From positions 186,001-250,000 of the forward strand of contig CAWGGJ010000005.1 of assembly GCA_963822175.1 (NCBI GenBank): a DNA stretch of 64,000 nt. The letters run 5' to 3'. Under the pieces are notes generated by a model that was given only the letters and a program-made list of their open reading frames with translations, made no database searches and was not told the DNA's origin. Every line of letters begins with the position of its first letter. The first letter of the stretch is position 1. This stretch comes from FEB-25 sp963822175 (GTDB lineage Bacteria > Chloroflexota > Anaerolineae > Anaerolineales > UBA4823). Shown here in pieces: positions 33,799-43,535 of this stretch. A program made the translations under genes and the position numbers.

Positions 33799-36700
33799 AT
33801 GTCTTTCGTCCATTTACACGTCCACACTGAATACTCCCTGCTCGACGGTTTCAGCAATATTCGTAAACTGGTCGAACGTACCCACGAACTCGGGATGCCT
33901 GCCATCGCCATCACTGACCACGGCACGATGTTTGGTGTGATAGAGTTCTACAACGCCGCAAAGCAGGCGGGGGTCAAACCCATCATTGGACTGGAAGCGT
34001 ACCTGGCAGCGCGGACAATTAAGGAACACGATCCCCAGGAAGACAAAAAATCCACACACCTGCTCCTGCTGGCAGAGAATGAAACTGGCTACAAGAACCT
34101 GTTACAGCTGGCCAGTATCGCCCAGTTGGAGGGTTTCTATTATTACCCACGCGTAGATCGGGATCTCCTGGCACAGCATGCTGATGGGTTGATCTGCACC
34201 TCCGGCTGCATGTCTGCCGAGATTCCCCGTTTGCTCCAGCAAGGCAGGCTCGAGCAGGCTGATGAGCAGCTGGGCTGGTATTATGACATATTCGGCCCGA
34301 ACAACTACTTCCTCGAGCTTCAGCATCACCCGATCCCCGAACTAGATGCGGTCAACCGGCAGCTGTTCGAGCTGGGGAAGCGGCATGGTTCCCGCTTTGT
34401 TGCCACCAATGATGTTCATTATATTGAGAAGAAGGATGCCCGCCTTCAGGATATCATGCTGGCCATTCAGACTGGCAGCCTTCTCTCTGATCCTCGGCGT
34501 ATGCGCATGAGCGCTGATACCTATTATTTGCGCAGCCCCCAGGAAATGGCAGAGCTGTTCTCGGAAACCCCTGATGCTCTTTCCAATACCTTGCTCATTG
34601 CTGAGCGGTGCAATCTCGACCTGGGCTTCAAAGGCTACCATCTGCCACAATTTGATGTACCCGATGGCAAAACAGCTGATCATTATCTCCGCCAGCTGTG
34701 TGAAGCAGGACTTTCCCGTCGTTATGGAGAGCTGGCAAACGATGCAGTGGTACGTGATCGTTTGGATTATGAGTTGAAGATCATCCACAAGATGGGCTTT
34801 GATACCTACTTCCTCATCGTGTGGGACCTCTGCCGTTACGCCCGCGAACAAGGCATCTGGTATAACGCCCGCGGTTCTGGCAACGGCTCCATCGTCGCTT
34901 ACTGCCTGGATATCACCCTGGTTGAGCCCATCCATCACGGGCTGATCTTTGAGAGATTCCTCAACCCCGGGCGCATCTCAATGCCGGATATCGACCTGGA
35001 TTTCCGTGACGACTGCCGCTCAGAGGTACTACAATATGCTGCCAATAAGTTCGGTGATGATCGCGTGGCGCAAATCATCACCTTTGGCACCCTGGGTGCA
35101 CGCGCTGCCATTCGCGACGTAGGACGGGTAATGGATATCCCGCTCAGTGAAGTCGATCGCGTCGCCAAGTTCATCCCCAATATCCCCGGCAAACCTATCA
35201 CCCTCAATGAGACGCTGGTTGAAATTGCCGAGTTCAAGCAGATGTATGAATCAGAAGGCTATATCAAGGAGTTGATCGACACGGCTGCCGCCATGGAGGG
35301 TGTAGTGCGTAATGCAGGTACCCATGCCGCTGGCGTGGTCATCGCTGATAAGCCACTGGTCGAATACGTACCCCTGCATCGCCCCACCGGTACTGCTGCA
35401 GCTGAAGTATCACCCATCAAGATCGTCACCCAGTTCGAGATGGGTGTGATCGATTCGCTCGGCTTGCTCAAGGTGGACTTTCTCGGCCTTTCCACCCTCA
35501 CCATCATGGCGCGTGCCTGTGACCTCATCTGCCAGCGCCATGGGATCAAGCTGACCCTGGACAATATCCCAACAGCGGATCCTGCCACCTATGCCTTGTT
35601 GGGGCGAGGTGAGACTGCCGGTGTGTTCCAGGTGGAAGGCAGTGGCATGCGCCGCTGGCTGATGCAGATGAAGCCCAACGCCATTGAGAACGTCATTGCC
35701 ATGGTCGCCCTGTTCCGCCCCGGACCCATGGACTTCATCCCGGCTTACATCCGCCGAATGCATGGAGAGGAAGCCATCCAATATCGCCACCCGCTGCTCG
35801 AGCCTATTTTCAAGGAGACCTACGGCTTCCCAGTGTACCAGGAGCAGCTCATGTTTGCATCGATGGAGCTGGCTGGCTATACTCCATCTGAATCAGATGA
35901 CCTGCGTAAAGCCATCTCCAAGAAGATCAAGGATAAACTGCTCAAGCACAAGGAAAAGTTCGTCCGTGGGGCAGTAAAGCGTGGCATTGAAGAGGAAACC
36001 GCCAGCGCTATTTTTGAAGATTGGCAGGAATTCGCCCGCTATGGCTTCAACAAGAGCCATGCCGCCGACTATGGCATCATCGCCGTCCAGACCGGCTACC
36101 TCAAGTGTCATTTTCCCGAAGAGTACATGACCGCCCTGCTCTCGGTCACGCAGAACGATGCTGACAAGGTGGCACTATACGTTGCGGACTGCCGCCGAAT
36201 GGGTATCGACGTCCAACCGCCCAGTGTTAATATCTCAGGCTGGGACTTTACCATCGAAGATCGTCCTGAAGGGAGGAGCGCCATCCGTTTCGGCTTGGGT
36301 GCGATCAAGAATGTCGGCCATAGTCCGGTGAATGCCATCCTCGAAGCGCGCCAGGACCAACCCTTCACCGACATCAACAACTTTGCCCGCCGCGTTGACC
36401 TGCGCCAGGTAGGTAAGCGCTCATTGGAATGCCTGATCCGTGTTGGCGCTCTCGACCAATTCGGCTCACGCACTGCCTTGCTTTCAGTGCTCGACCAGAT
36501 CCTGTCCATCAGCGCCTCGCATTTTCGTGCCTCCGACGCCGGGCAGATGTCCATGTTTGGAGCTCATACAGGTATTAGCGATGAGATTGTGCTCCCGAAG
36601 GGCGTGCTGGATGCCAACCGCCGTGAAATCCTGGAATGGGAGCGCGAACTGATCGGCCTGTATGTCTCTGACCATCCACTAAGCCCGGTGATGGACGCTC

Positions 36701-37824
36701 TCACCCAGGCCGTCACTCACTTCTCCGCCCAACTTTCCGATGCTGCCCCTGGAGAAAAGGTGCGTGTGGCTGGCATTGTCAGCCGTGTGCGTCCCCACCA
36801 GACTAAAACCGGCAAATCGATGGGCTTTGTTACCCTTGAAGACCTGCAAGGCAACATCGAGCTGGTGGTCTTCCCGCGCACCTGGGAGCAGTACTGGGAG
36901 GTCTTCGATGTTGATAATGTTGTGTTGGTGGATGGCAAAGTGGATGCCCAAAGTGGTGACCCCAAGGTGCTCGTGGATAGTGTCACCACTGACTTAAAAA
37001 CCATTGCCACTGCCATTCCACCTCCGATCTCTCCGCCTCCAAGCCCGACCAATATCGCTGATAAGCCTCCATCCTTGACACAAGTCTCTAAAAACGAGAT
37101 GTCCACCCCGTCAGGGTTCTCGAACTACATAAAGCCATCCACCCAGCAACTTTCATCCGAATCCAATGATTGGGATGACACCCCCCCGCCCCCGGATGAG
37201 TTCCCACCAGAATGGAAAGCCCAGGAGGTTATCCCCGGCGGTTTTGTGATCGAGACTGGGGTACCTATCCTGGTAACCGAAGCCCCAGCACCAACAGCGG
37301 AATTGCTGGTTAGCGCGGTTGAGCCAGCCACACCCACATTGCCCGGAACCGTGGAAGAGCCCACACCGACAGTGGTGATCTCTTCCCCATCACCAGGGCA
37401 GGGACACGCACCAGGCGCTGGTACAACTACCGGGGTGACCATTGCCTCCTCCATCCCGCTTGAGCCGGAGACACCAGCTGAAGCACCGATATTCAGTAAC
37501 GATGGCCCCCCAGTTGGAGCCGTACCTCCCTATATCCTTCCCCCAGCCGAAGTATATGCCGGTCAGGATCTACACATGATCACCGTTATCCTACGCACCG
37601 GAGTAGACAAGGTGCGCGATAACTTGCGCCTGAGGCAATGCTATGGGATTCTTATTTCTTACTCTGGACACGATCGCTTTGCCCTGCAGATTTTCGAGCG
37701 CAGCCGTGGCTACCGCATCGAATTCCCCAACTACACCACTCTTTTCAGCGCTGAGCTCGTTGGGCGTCTGGCCAGTATCGTCGGGGCAGATAATGTCGTT
37801 GTCGAGCCTCTACGACTGCACTAA
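33799..37824 (+). CDS. dnaE: DNA polymerase III alpha subunit with long linker before C-terminal domain
   Basis: Replicative polymerase of 1341 residues. The PHP domain opens with HLHVHTEYSLLDG. The palm motif MPDIDLDF puts two catalytic aspartates at 397 and 399. Later blocks include the PHP/thumb and fingers (PGPMDFIPAYIRRMHG, YPVYQEQ-like GFPVYQEQLM, SHAADYG) and an OB fold near 990-1060. Residues about 1066-1253 form a Pro/Thr/Ser-rich low-complexity linker, followed by a conserved-looking 85-residue C-terminal domain that contacts tau/clamp-loader in DnaE1. E. coli DnaE is 1160 residues, so the linker accounts for the extra length. It lies outside the island and anchors the core chromosome. 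Confidence 0.95.
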   Translation: MSFVHLHVHTEYSLLDGFSNIRKLVERTHELGMPAIAITDHGTMFGVIEFYNAAKQAGVKPIIGLEAYLAARTIKEHDPQEDKKSTHLLLLAENETGYKNLLQLASIAQLEGFYYYPRVDRDLLAQHADGLICTSGCMSAEIPRLLQQGRLEQADEQLGWYYDIFGPNNYFLELQHHPIPELDAVNRQLFELGKRHGSRFVATNDVHYIEKKDARLQDIMLAIQTGSLLSDPRRMRMSADTYYLRSPQEMAELFSETPDALSNTLLIAERCNLDLGFKGYHLPQFDVPDGKTADHYLRQLCEAGLSRRYGELANDAVVRDRLDYELKIIHKMGFDTYFLIVWDLCRYAREQGIWYNARGSGNGSIVAYCLDITLVEPIHHGLIFERFLNPGRISMPDIDLDFRDDCRSEVLQYAANKFGDDRVAQIITFGTLGARAAIRDVGRVMDIPLSEVDRVAKFIPNIPGKPITLNETLVEIAEFKQMYESEGYIKELIDTAAAMEGVVRNAGTHAAGVVIADKPLVEYVPLHRPTGTAAAEVSPIKIVTQFEMGVIDSLGLLKVDFLGLSTLTIMARACDLICQRHGIKLTLDNIPTADPATYALLGRGETAGVFQVEGSGMRRWLMQMKPNAIENVIAMVALFRPGPMDFIPAYIRRMHGEEAIQYRHPLLEPIFKETYGFPVYQEQLMFASMELAGYTPSESDDLRKAISKKIKDKLLKHKEKFVRGAVKRGIEEETASAIFEDWQEFARYGFNKSHAADYGIIAVQTGYLKCHFPEEYMTALLSVTQNDADKVALYVADCRRMGIDVQPPSVNISGWDFTIEDRPEGRSAIRFGLGAIKNVGHSPVNAILEARQDQPFTDINNFARRVDLRQVGKRSLECLIRVGALDQFGSRTALLSVLDQILSISASHFRASDAGQMSMFGAHTGISDEIVLPKGVLDANRREILEWERELIGLYVSDHPLSPVMDALTQAVTHFSAQLSDAAPGEKVRVAGIVSRVRPHQTKTGKSMGFVTLEDLQGNIELVVFPRTWEQYWEVFDVDNVVLVDGKVDAQSGDPKVLVDSVTTDLKTIATAIPPPISPPPSPTNIADKPPSLTQVSKNEMSTPSGFSNYIKPSTQQLSSESNDWDDTPPPPDEFPPEWKAQEVIPGGFVIETGVPILVTEAPAPTAELLVSAVEPATPTLPGTVEEPTPTVVISSPSPGQGHAPGAGTTTGVTIASSIPLEPETPAEAPIFSNDGPPVGAVPPYILPPAEVYAGQDLHMITVILRTGVDKVRDNLRLRQCYGILISYSGHDRFALQIFERSRGYRIEFPNYTTLFSAELVGRLASIVGADNVVVEPLRLH

Positions 37825-37902
37825 TCTCACCAAAAACCACCAAGAAAAATAAGGGCGAAAAGGTTATCTTTCAGAGGTAATCCTATTGCTGGTTTGAATG
37901 AT

Positions 37903-37938
37903 CCCGGGTTTTGTTGGTCGTGATAAAACCCCGGTTTT
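37903..37938 (+). terminator. dnaE terminator
   Basis: CCCGGGTTTT (37903-37912) pairs with AAAACCCCGG (37925-37934) with one bulge, followed by TTTTC. It lies 78 bases past the dnaE stop. The rest of the gap to 38402 shows no gene or clear element. Confidence 0.6.
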
Positions 37939-38402
37939 CTGACTGTCGAAAGAAACAGCTTAAATTATTGAGGCATTGGGTGAGTAGAATATCCGCTGAT
38001 CTTGAATAGGAATGCTCTTGTGGATGAGATCATAAAGTTAAATATCGCACATCATAATCATGCTGAATAGGTTGAGCCATGAGCCTTGCGTTATTAATGA
38101 TAACTTCGAATAGGGGGTGGGAAACGAGGAGATATTTCAGTATTACGAATATAAAAACAGTAAACTTGACGGTTTATGAAATCGTTGTATAGTTTAGGGT
38201 AGTTTACATTCGAATTTATAACTATCTGAAAGATATGTGAGCCACCTAATTATTGGAAATAACCAGGATAAAATTCCACTGAGAACCCTATGGAATGGTG
38301 ATGGTTTTACCAGAAAAGTGGCCAATTAGCTTGGTATATCTCGGGTGATATGATTACAATAATAATGACTGTATTAATTTTCTGTGAACAACATAAGGGA
38401 AT

Positions 38403-39386
38403 ATGAAAAGCTTCTACGCCATCCTTGTTTTCTTCATTCTCCTCTCGTCTTGTTCAACGCCTTCATCCCGGTCAAGCAAGTTACCTGATATCGAAAATAC
38501 ACAATTCGCTGAACTTGCCAAAGTAAAAACCGTCACACCAATTGACACTTCAACCCCGAAACCAACCTCAACCAACACTTCATCACCAACGACGACCAGG
38601 ACTGCAACAATTACATCAACCCCTTCAGTGACATTGACTCCAACTGAAGTCCTGCCTTTTTACAATGTTGCTGCATGCCTTCCAAAAAATACCCTGACCC
38701 AGAGGGGAACGGTGACCCAGATTAATGATGGGGATACGATTTATGTTCTTTTAGAGGATGGGAAGACCTATACAATCAGATATATAGGAGTTGATGCGCC
38801 TGAAAATGATGCCAAATATTTCACAGAGTCATTTAATGCAAACTCCGATCTAGTCCTTCAAAAGGATGTGATTCTCATAAAGGATGTTTCGGAAACGGAT
38901 CAATTCGATCGGTTGCTCCGCTATGTTATTGTGGGTGATGTTTTCGTAAACCAAGAGCTGGTGAGAAATGGTTTTGCAAAAGCGGTATCCTATCCACCGG
39001 ATATTTCGTGCGCAGATACTTTTACATTGGCAGAGGATGAAGCCCGAGGGAGCCAAATGGGTATGTGGGTTGCAACACCAACCCCAAAATCTTCTTCCCC
39101 AACTGTAATTGTTGTTTCGGTGAATAAGAGAGAAGAGTGGGTAGAAATTCAAAATGCTGGGAACTCCGATGTGGACCTGGCAGGATGGAACCTGGTCTCC
39201 GAAAGAGGCCACCAGGAATGTTATCTTTCCGGAATTATTAAAAGTGGTGAGATACTGCGAATTTGGGCTGGAACCGCCCAAGGGAGTGGCTTTAGTTGCG
39301 GATATAGCAACCCAATATGGAATAATTCAGAACCTGATCCTGCCGTACTTTACAATGCTCAAGGCGTAGAGGTCAGCAGAAAGTAG
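38403..39386 (+). CDS. Surface lipoprotein nuclease (SNase domain plus lamin-tail-like domain)
   Basis: A 327-residue lipoprotein: signal with LSSC lipobox (Cys17), a Thr/Pro/Ser-rich spacer to about residue 95, then a staphylococcal-nuclease domain (GTVTQINDGDTIYV, TIRYIGVDAPE, DQFDRLLRYVIVGDVFVNQELV, ARGSQMGMW). Residues about 235-327 have the beta-sandwich pattern of a lamin-tail domain (EWVEIQNAGNSDVDLAGWNL). The catalytic Asp/Arg/Glu positions look mostly kept. It should act outside the cell on nucleic acids, probably for scavenging or biofilm DNA. AAGGGA precedes ATG 38403. Confidence 0.88.
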   Translation: MKSFYAILVFFILLSSCSTPSSRSSKLPDIENTQFAELAKVKTVTPIDTSTPKPTSTNTSSPTTTRTATITSTPSVTLTPTEVLPFYNVAACLPKNTLTQRGTVTQINDGDTIYVLLEDGKTYTIRYIGVDAPENDAKYFTESFNANSDLVLQKDVILIKDVSETDQFDRLLRYVIVGDVFVNQELVRNGFAKAVSYPPDISCADTFTLAEDEARGSQMGMWVATPTPKSSSPTVIVVSVNKREEWVEIQNAGNSDVDLAGWNLVSERGHQECYLSGIIKSGEILRIWAGTAQGSGFSCGYSNPIWNNSEPDPAVLYNAQGVEVSRK

Positions 39387-39631
39387 CATATTACCATCTA
39401 TCTGCACCCAATGATATTGACCTGGATCAGCCATAATCACTAATCTATTAAGTTATATATTTGTTGGGATACCCTTTGATTACAGCAGGTTCCCTTTTCT
39501 CCTGCAATGAGGGTTCGGTTTTACAGAGTCTTATGGGTATTGTTTATCTATACTACTGGGGGTAAGATCCTTCATTACTCAAGGATCATAAAATATGCTA
39601 TCCAGCCCTGATGGTTTCTGCTTCGAGAAGT

Positions 39632-39666
39632 AGAAAATAAACAGGCGCAGTAATGTCCTGCGCCTG
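39632..39666 (-). terminator. Terminator of the phosphofructokinase gene
   Basis: CAGGCGCAG (39642-39650) pairs perfectly with CTGCGCCTG (39658-39666). On the minus strand the stem is followed by TTTATTTTC, so it is a rho-independent terminator for the gene ending at 39750. Confidence 0.75.
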
Positions 39667-39749
39667 AACAAATATATTATAGAAATCCTTTGTTGTTTAA
39701 TCCGTGATAATGCCTAACAGCCAGCACTTTTGGACATTGTGTATTGTTT

Positions 39750-40952
39750 TTATTCGCTCGTCATGATGAACAGCGGCTTCATTTCGAAGCTCTCATAATG
39801 CGGTCGCAAGCGCTGGCAGTTATAATAGGTGGCAATATCTACCATCTTCTTCTTCCCCACCACCACGTCCACCGGCAGATTGTCGTAACGCCCGTTCTTC
39901 AGCACCACCAGCCTGCCATGCACCTTCTTCATCACCAGGTTGAGCGCCAGATTGCCATAGGCCATGGGCACGATCGAGTCGATGGCATCCGGGTCACCCG
40001 CCCGCACCATGTAGCCCAGCTTCTGGTTAATGATGTTGATCGGCTTGCCGCTGTTGTGTTTGCCAGTCAGCTCTGCCAGGCGTGCCGACACCAGGTCACC
40101 GATGCCACCCAGCTTGGCATGCCCGTAGGCGTCGGTGGTTTTATCCTGGAAGACCATATCCTGCCCTTCAAACACAGCTCCCTCCGAAACAAGCACCACT
40201 GAGTACTTGCTCGGGTTGCGGTTGCGGTCATAAACCAGCAGCTCGGCCAGCCGTTCAATATCAAACTTGTATTCCGGGATAACGCAGCGGTTGGCTGCAC
40301 CCGCCATGGTAGGCAACATGGCAGTGAACCCGGCATAACGCCCGAATACCTCCAGCACCATGATGCGCTCGTGAGAGCCGGCGATCGTGCGCAGGTTGTT
40401 AGTCAGCTGGATGGTGCGGGTAACGCAGGTGGAAAAACCGATGCAGTAATCTGTGCCTGGCACGTCATTATCCATCGTCTTGGGGATGGCGATGACCTTC
40501 ACCCCCTCCTGGTACAGCCGCACAGCATAACTCAGCGTATCATCTCCGCCAATGGGGATCAGGTAATCGATGCCCAGCCAGTCCAGGTTCTTTAGAACCT
40601 CGGGGGTCAGGTCATTGGTCTCGGCATTATACTTGTCCTGCAGGTGGATCGGCACGCTGTCTTTCTTCACTGAGCTCGGGCGGGTGCGTGAGGTGTGCAG
40701 GAAGGTCCCGCCGGTGCGGCCGGCACGGTTGACTCCCTCCTCGGTAAGGACCTGATAATTATCGCTGTTGTCGGCTTTCTCATCGCGAATCACATCGATA
40801 ATACCTGCCCAGCCACGGCGTAAGCCGACCACCTTATAACCATCGCGCAAAGCGCGCACCGTCACGGCACGGATGGCCGGGTTGAGCCCGGGTACATCAC
40901 CACCACCGGTCAATATACCAATTACAGCTTGAGTTTTCTTGATGTTTGCCAT
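39750..40952 (-). CDS. pfp: 6-phosphofructokinase, predicted pyrophosphate-dependent
   Basis: A 400-residue group III PFK. GILTGGGDVPGLNPAIR is the phosphoryl-donor loop. The donor-specificity residues are Asp138 (GGDDT, 135-139) and Lys158 (PKTMDND, 157-163), the pair that marks pyrophosphate-dependent enzymes; ATP enzymes have Gly at both places. Asp161 is the catalytic base. It phosphorylates fructose 6-phosphate reversibly in glycolysis/gluconeogenesis. The start is preceded by TTGGAG. It is followed by its own terminator, so it is monocistronic or follows the mutase gene. Confidence 0.88.
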   Translation of the reverse strand: MANIKKTQAVIGILTGGGDVPGLNPAIRAVTVRALRDGYKVVGLRRGWAGIIDVIRDEKADNSDNYQVLTEEGVNRAGRTGGTFLHTSRTRPSSVKKDSVPIHLQDKYNAETNDLTPEVLKNLDWLGIDYLIPIGGDDTLSYAVRLYQEGVKVIAIPKTMDNDVPGTDYCIGFSTCVTRTIQLTNNLRTIAGSHERIMVLEVFGRYAGFTAMLPTMAGAANRCVIPEYKFDIERLAELLVYDRNRNPSKYSVVLVSEGAVFEGQDMVFQDKTTDAYGHAKLGGIGDLVSARLAELTGKHNSGKPINIINQKLGYMVRAGDPDAIDSIVPMAYGNLALNLVMKKVHGRLVVLKNGRYDNLPVDVVVGKKKMVDIATYYNCQRLRPHYESFEMKPLFIMTSE

Positions 40953-41033
40953 AAATCACTCCAAAATTAATTTTTCTCAGTAAAGAGTATATCCAGGGGG
41001 GTTCCCAGGATAATTCCAGGCTGGTTGCCCGGG

Positions 41034-42713
41034 TCATATCCAGGTGGGTTCCTGGTAAATTCCAAATTCCTTCTTCATTACACCGATGATCTCGGAAAGC
41101 GTGGCATAAGCTCTCACCGCTTCCAGGATGTAAGGCATGGTGTTCTCCGTACCAGCACAGGCAAGGCGCAGACGGTCCAGCGCTTGCCCCACCCTGCCTG
41201 GGTCTCGCTCCAGTCGCACCTGCTTTAATCGTTCCACCTGGCGGGCATGCCCTTTCGGGTCCATCTCCAGCAGGGGGATGGTGAGTGGCTTATCTTCCGC
41301 ATAGGCATTCACCCCCACGATCTTACGTACGCCTTGGTCGATCTCCCGCTGATAGCGGTAGGCTGCATCCGAAATTTCTCCCTGGAAGAAGCCTTTGTCG
41401 ATCGCCGGAAGCACCCCGCCCAGGTCGTTAATACGCCGGAAATAATCGTATGCTTCCGCTTCAATGCGTCGGGTTACTGCTTCCAGGTAGTAGGAACCCG
41501 CCAGTGGGTCCACTGTATTCGCCACACCTGATTCCTCGGCAATGATCTGCTGGGTGCGTAGGGCGATGGTGGCGGCGTGCTGCGATGGGAGAGCCAGGGC
41601 TTCGTCCATGCTGTTGGTGTGCAGCGATTGGGTGCCTCCAAGCACTGCTGCTAACGCCTGGACGGCTACACGCACAATGTTAATCTCGGGCTGCTGGGCG
41701 GTGAGCGATACACCTGCCGTCTGGGTATGGAAGCGCATCAACCACGAGCGCTCCTGCTTTGCCCCGAATGTATTGCGCATCTCGTGCGCCCAGATGCGGC
41801 GTGCCGCTCGGTACTTGGCAATCTCTTCGAAGAAGTCATTGTGGGCGTTGAAGAAGAAGCTCAGGCGCGGGGCAAAGCTGTCGATATCCAACCCACGCCG
41901 CAAAGACCAGCGCACATACTCCATACCGTCTTCAAGGGTGAATGCCAGCTCCTGGGCAGCAGTCGAGCCAGCCTCGCGGATGTGATAACCGGAGATGCTA
42001 ATGGTATTCCACTGCGGAACGGTGGTAGTGCCGAACTCGATCGTATCGACTACCAGGCGCATGGAAGGCTCGGGGGGAAAGATGTACTCTTTTTGGGCGA
42101 TATATTCCTTTAGGATGTCATTCTGGGTAGTGCCGCGCAACTGGTCAGGTCTCACGCCTTGCTTCTCGGCTGCGGCGATGTACATCGCCCAGATGATGGA
42201 GGCCGGCGAGTTGATGGTCATGCTGGTGGAAACCTTGTCCAGCGGGATTTCGTTTAGCAGGATTTCCATGTCCCGGAGTGATGATACCGCCACGCCGCAT
42301 TTGCCAAACTCGCCTTCCGCTTCAGGGGCATCAGTATCGTAGCCCATCAGGGTGGGCAGGTCAAAGGCGATCGAAAGACCGGTTTGTCCCTGTTCCAACA
42401 AGTACCTGAAGCGCTGGTTGGTCTCCTCAGCGGTGCCAAAGCCGGCAAACATGCGCATGGTCCACAGCTTACCGCGGTGCAATGTGGGGTGTACACCACG
42501 GGTATAGGGATACTCACCAGGGAAGCCCAGGTCGTCCAGGTAATCGAAGTTTGGGAGGTCAAGCGGGGTGTACAATCGCTCCACGGGCTCGGAGGAAGTG
42601 GTGATAAATGATGCTTGACGCTCAGGCATTTCTGAAAGGGTCTTGCGCAGGGTAGTGCTTTCCCATTCCTGCCGGGCTTTACGTAGTTGCTCAACTTTTT
42701 CCTGGTCATCCAT
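41034..42713 (-). CDS. Methylmalonyl-CoA mutase, catalytic (alpha N-terminal) subunit
   Basis: A 559-residue TIM-barrel subunit of the B12-dependent acyl-CoA mutases. Hallmarks are YPYTRGVHPTLHRGKLWTMR, GLSIAFDLPT, STSMTINSPA, RGTTQNDILKEY and GGTQSLHTNSMDEALALP. The B12-binding domain (DxHxxG) is not in the chain, so a separate small subunit must exist elsewhere, as in archaeal and many Chloroflexota enzymes. It interconverts (R)-methylmalonyl-CoA and succinyl-CoA in propionate metabolism. GAGGAG precedes ATG 42713. Confidence 0.93.
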   Translation of the reverse strand: MDDQEKVEQLRKARQEWESTTLRKTLSEMPERQASFITTSSEPVERLYTPLDLPNFDYLDDLGFPGEYPYTRGVHPTLHRGKLWTMRMFAGFGTAEETNQRFRYLLEQGQTGLSIAFDLPTLMGYDTDAPEAEGEFGKCGVAVSSLRDMEILLNEIPLDKVSTSMTINSPASIIWAMYIAAAEKQGVRPDQLRGTTQNDILKEYIAQKEYIFPPEPSMRLVVDTIEFGTTTVPQWNTISISGYHIREAGSTAAQELAFTLEDGMEYVRWSLRRGLDIDSFAPRLSFFFNAHNDFFEEIAKYRAARRIWAHEMRNTFGAKQERSWLMRFHTQTAGVSLTAQQPEINIVRVAVQALAAVLGGTQSLHTNSMDEALALPSQHAATIALRTQQIIAEESGVANTVDPLAGSYYLEAVTRRIEAEAYDYFRRINDLGGVLPAIDKGFFQGEISDAAYRYQREIDQGVRKIVGVNAYAEDKPLTIPLLEMDPKGHARQVERLKQVRLERDPGRVGQALDRLRLACAGTENTMPYILEAVRAYATLSEIIGVMKKEFGIYQEPTWI

Positions 42714-42861
42714 GGCATCACAACTCCTCAGAAATCCTCGCCGGTGCTTCAGACAAATTAGCGAACGAAATTATAGCACCTCCTGGAGAAGCAGGGAGAA
42801 TGATTTTTTAATCGGTCATGTGGTTCCTTGTGATAAACTAAACACGCAAATAGGCAACCTA

Positions 42862-43353
42862 TTGAATTACATCATCGATGGACATAATCTGATCGCACAA
42901 CTCGCAGGGCTTGACCTGAGCATGCCTGATGACGAGCAACGCCTGATCGAGTTACTGGTTCGCCTTGCCAGGTACGACCACCACAGGCTGGAGGTCTACT
43001 TTGACCGGGCAGCGATCGGACAGGCAGGTATGCAGAATTTCGGACGGGTGCAGGCATATTATGTTCCACAGAACCAAACAGCTGATGACGCCATCCGTAA
43101 ACGGCTGATGTCACTTCGAAAGTCAGCTAAATCCTGGTCAGTGGTCTCCTCCGACCGGGCTGTGCAGGCTGCCGCGCGTGAATCCCATGCCAGGGTGATG
43201 AGTTCGGTGGATTTTGCCAACCTGCTGCAAGATCGGTTGGCGGGTGCCTCCCCAAAGCTTAGGCACCTCACCCCTAGCAATGACGAGTCGCTCAGTGAAG
43301 CAGAGGTGAAGGAGTGGGAAGCCATTTTCAGGCAGGGGCGTAAACCGAAGTAG
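42862..43353 (+). CDS. NYN-domain (YacP-like) putative ribonuclease
   Basis: The C-terminal part of a longer frame is convincing: NYIIDGHNLIAQ at the start, VYFDRA, DDAIRKRL and VVSSDRAVQAAA are the four acidic sites of the PIN-like NYN fold. The only start close before it is TTG 42862, giving 163 residues, normal for YacP proteins; codons further upstream run antisense to the mutase gene and are not expected to be coding. YacP-type enzymes process rRNA and mRNA. No Shine-Dalgarno is visible, and a TAAACT -10-like box at 42834-42839 suggests a short leader. Confidence 0.75.
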   Translation: MNYIIDGHNLIAQLAGLDLSMPDDEQRLIELLVRLARYDHHRLEVYFDRAAIGQAGMQNFGRVQAYYVPQNQTADDAIRKRLMSLRKSAKSWSVVSSDRAVQAAARESHARVMSSVDFANLLQDRLAGASPKLRHLTPSNDESLSEAEVKEWEAIFRQGRKPK

Positions 43354-43375
43354 CCGCCTCGGGTACTGGATAGCC

Positions 43376-43535
43376 TAATCAAGTATTAATCCAAAGTAGA
43401 TAATTTTGGTGTATATTATACACATTAACCTTAAGTAATCCTTTGTCTATTTTCAAGTTTCTTAATTTAGACCTGTTATTTACCCACCCTCCAGGGTGGA
43501 TGATACTGGTAATCCTTGCCGCCAGAAACCTTTAT
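43376..43535 (+). ncRNA. Conserved promoter plus two-hairpin leader, copy 1
   Basis: A promoter-like block (CTAATCAAGTATTAATCC, GATAATTT, GGTGTATATTA at 43376-43428) is shared with 48305-48348. About 60 bases on come a hairpin CCACCCT/AGGGTGG (43484-43499), a GATGATACTGGTAATCCT single strand, and a hairpin TGCCGCCA/TGGCGGCA (43517-43546). Copy 2 has the same order. The right hairpin overlaps a gene remnant, so conservation could be partly coding. No known riboswitch is recognised. Confidence 0.4.

Noticed and set aside
42643..42861. Upstream extension of the NYN-domain protein
   Set aside because: The Ser/Arg-rich residues are the antisense of the mutase start and its leader; the conserved domain begins at TTG 42862.
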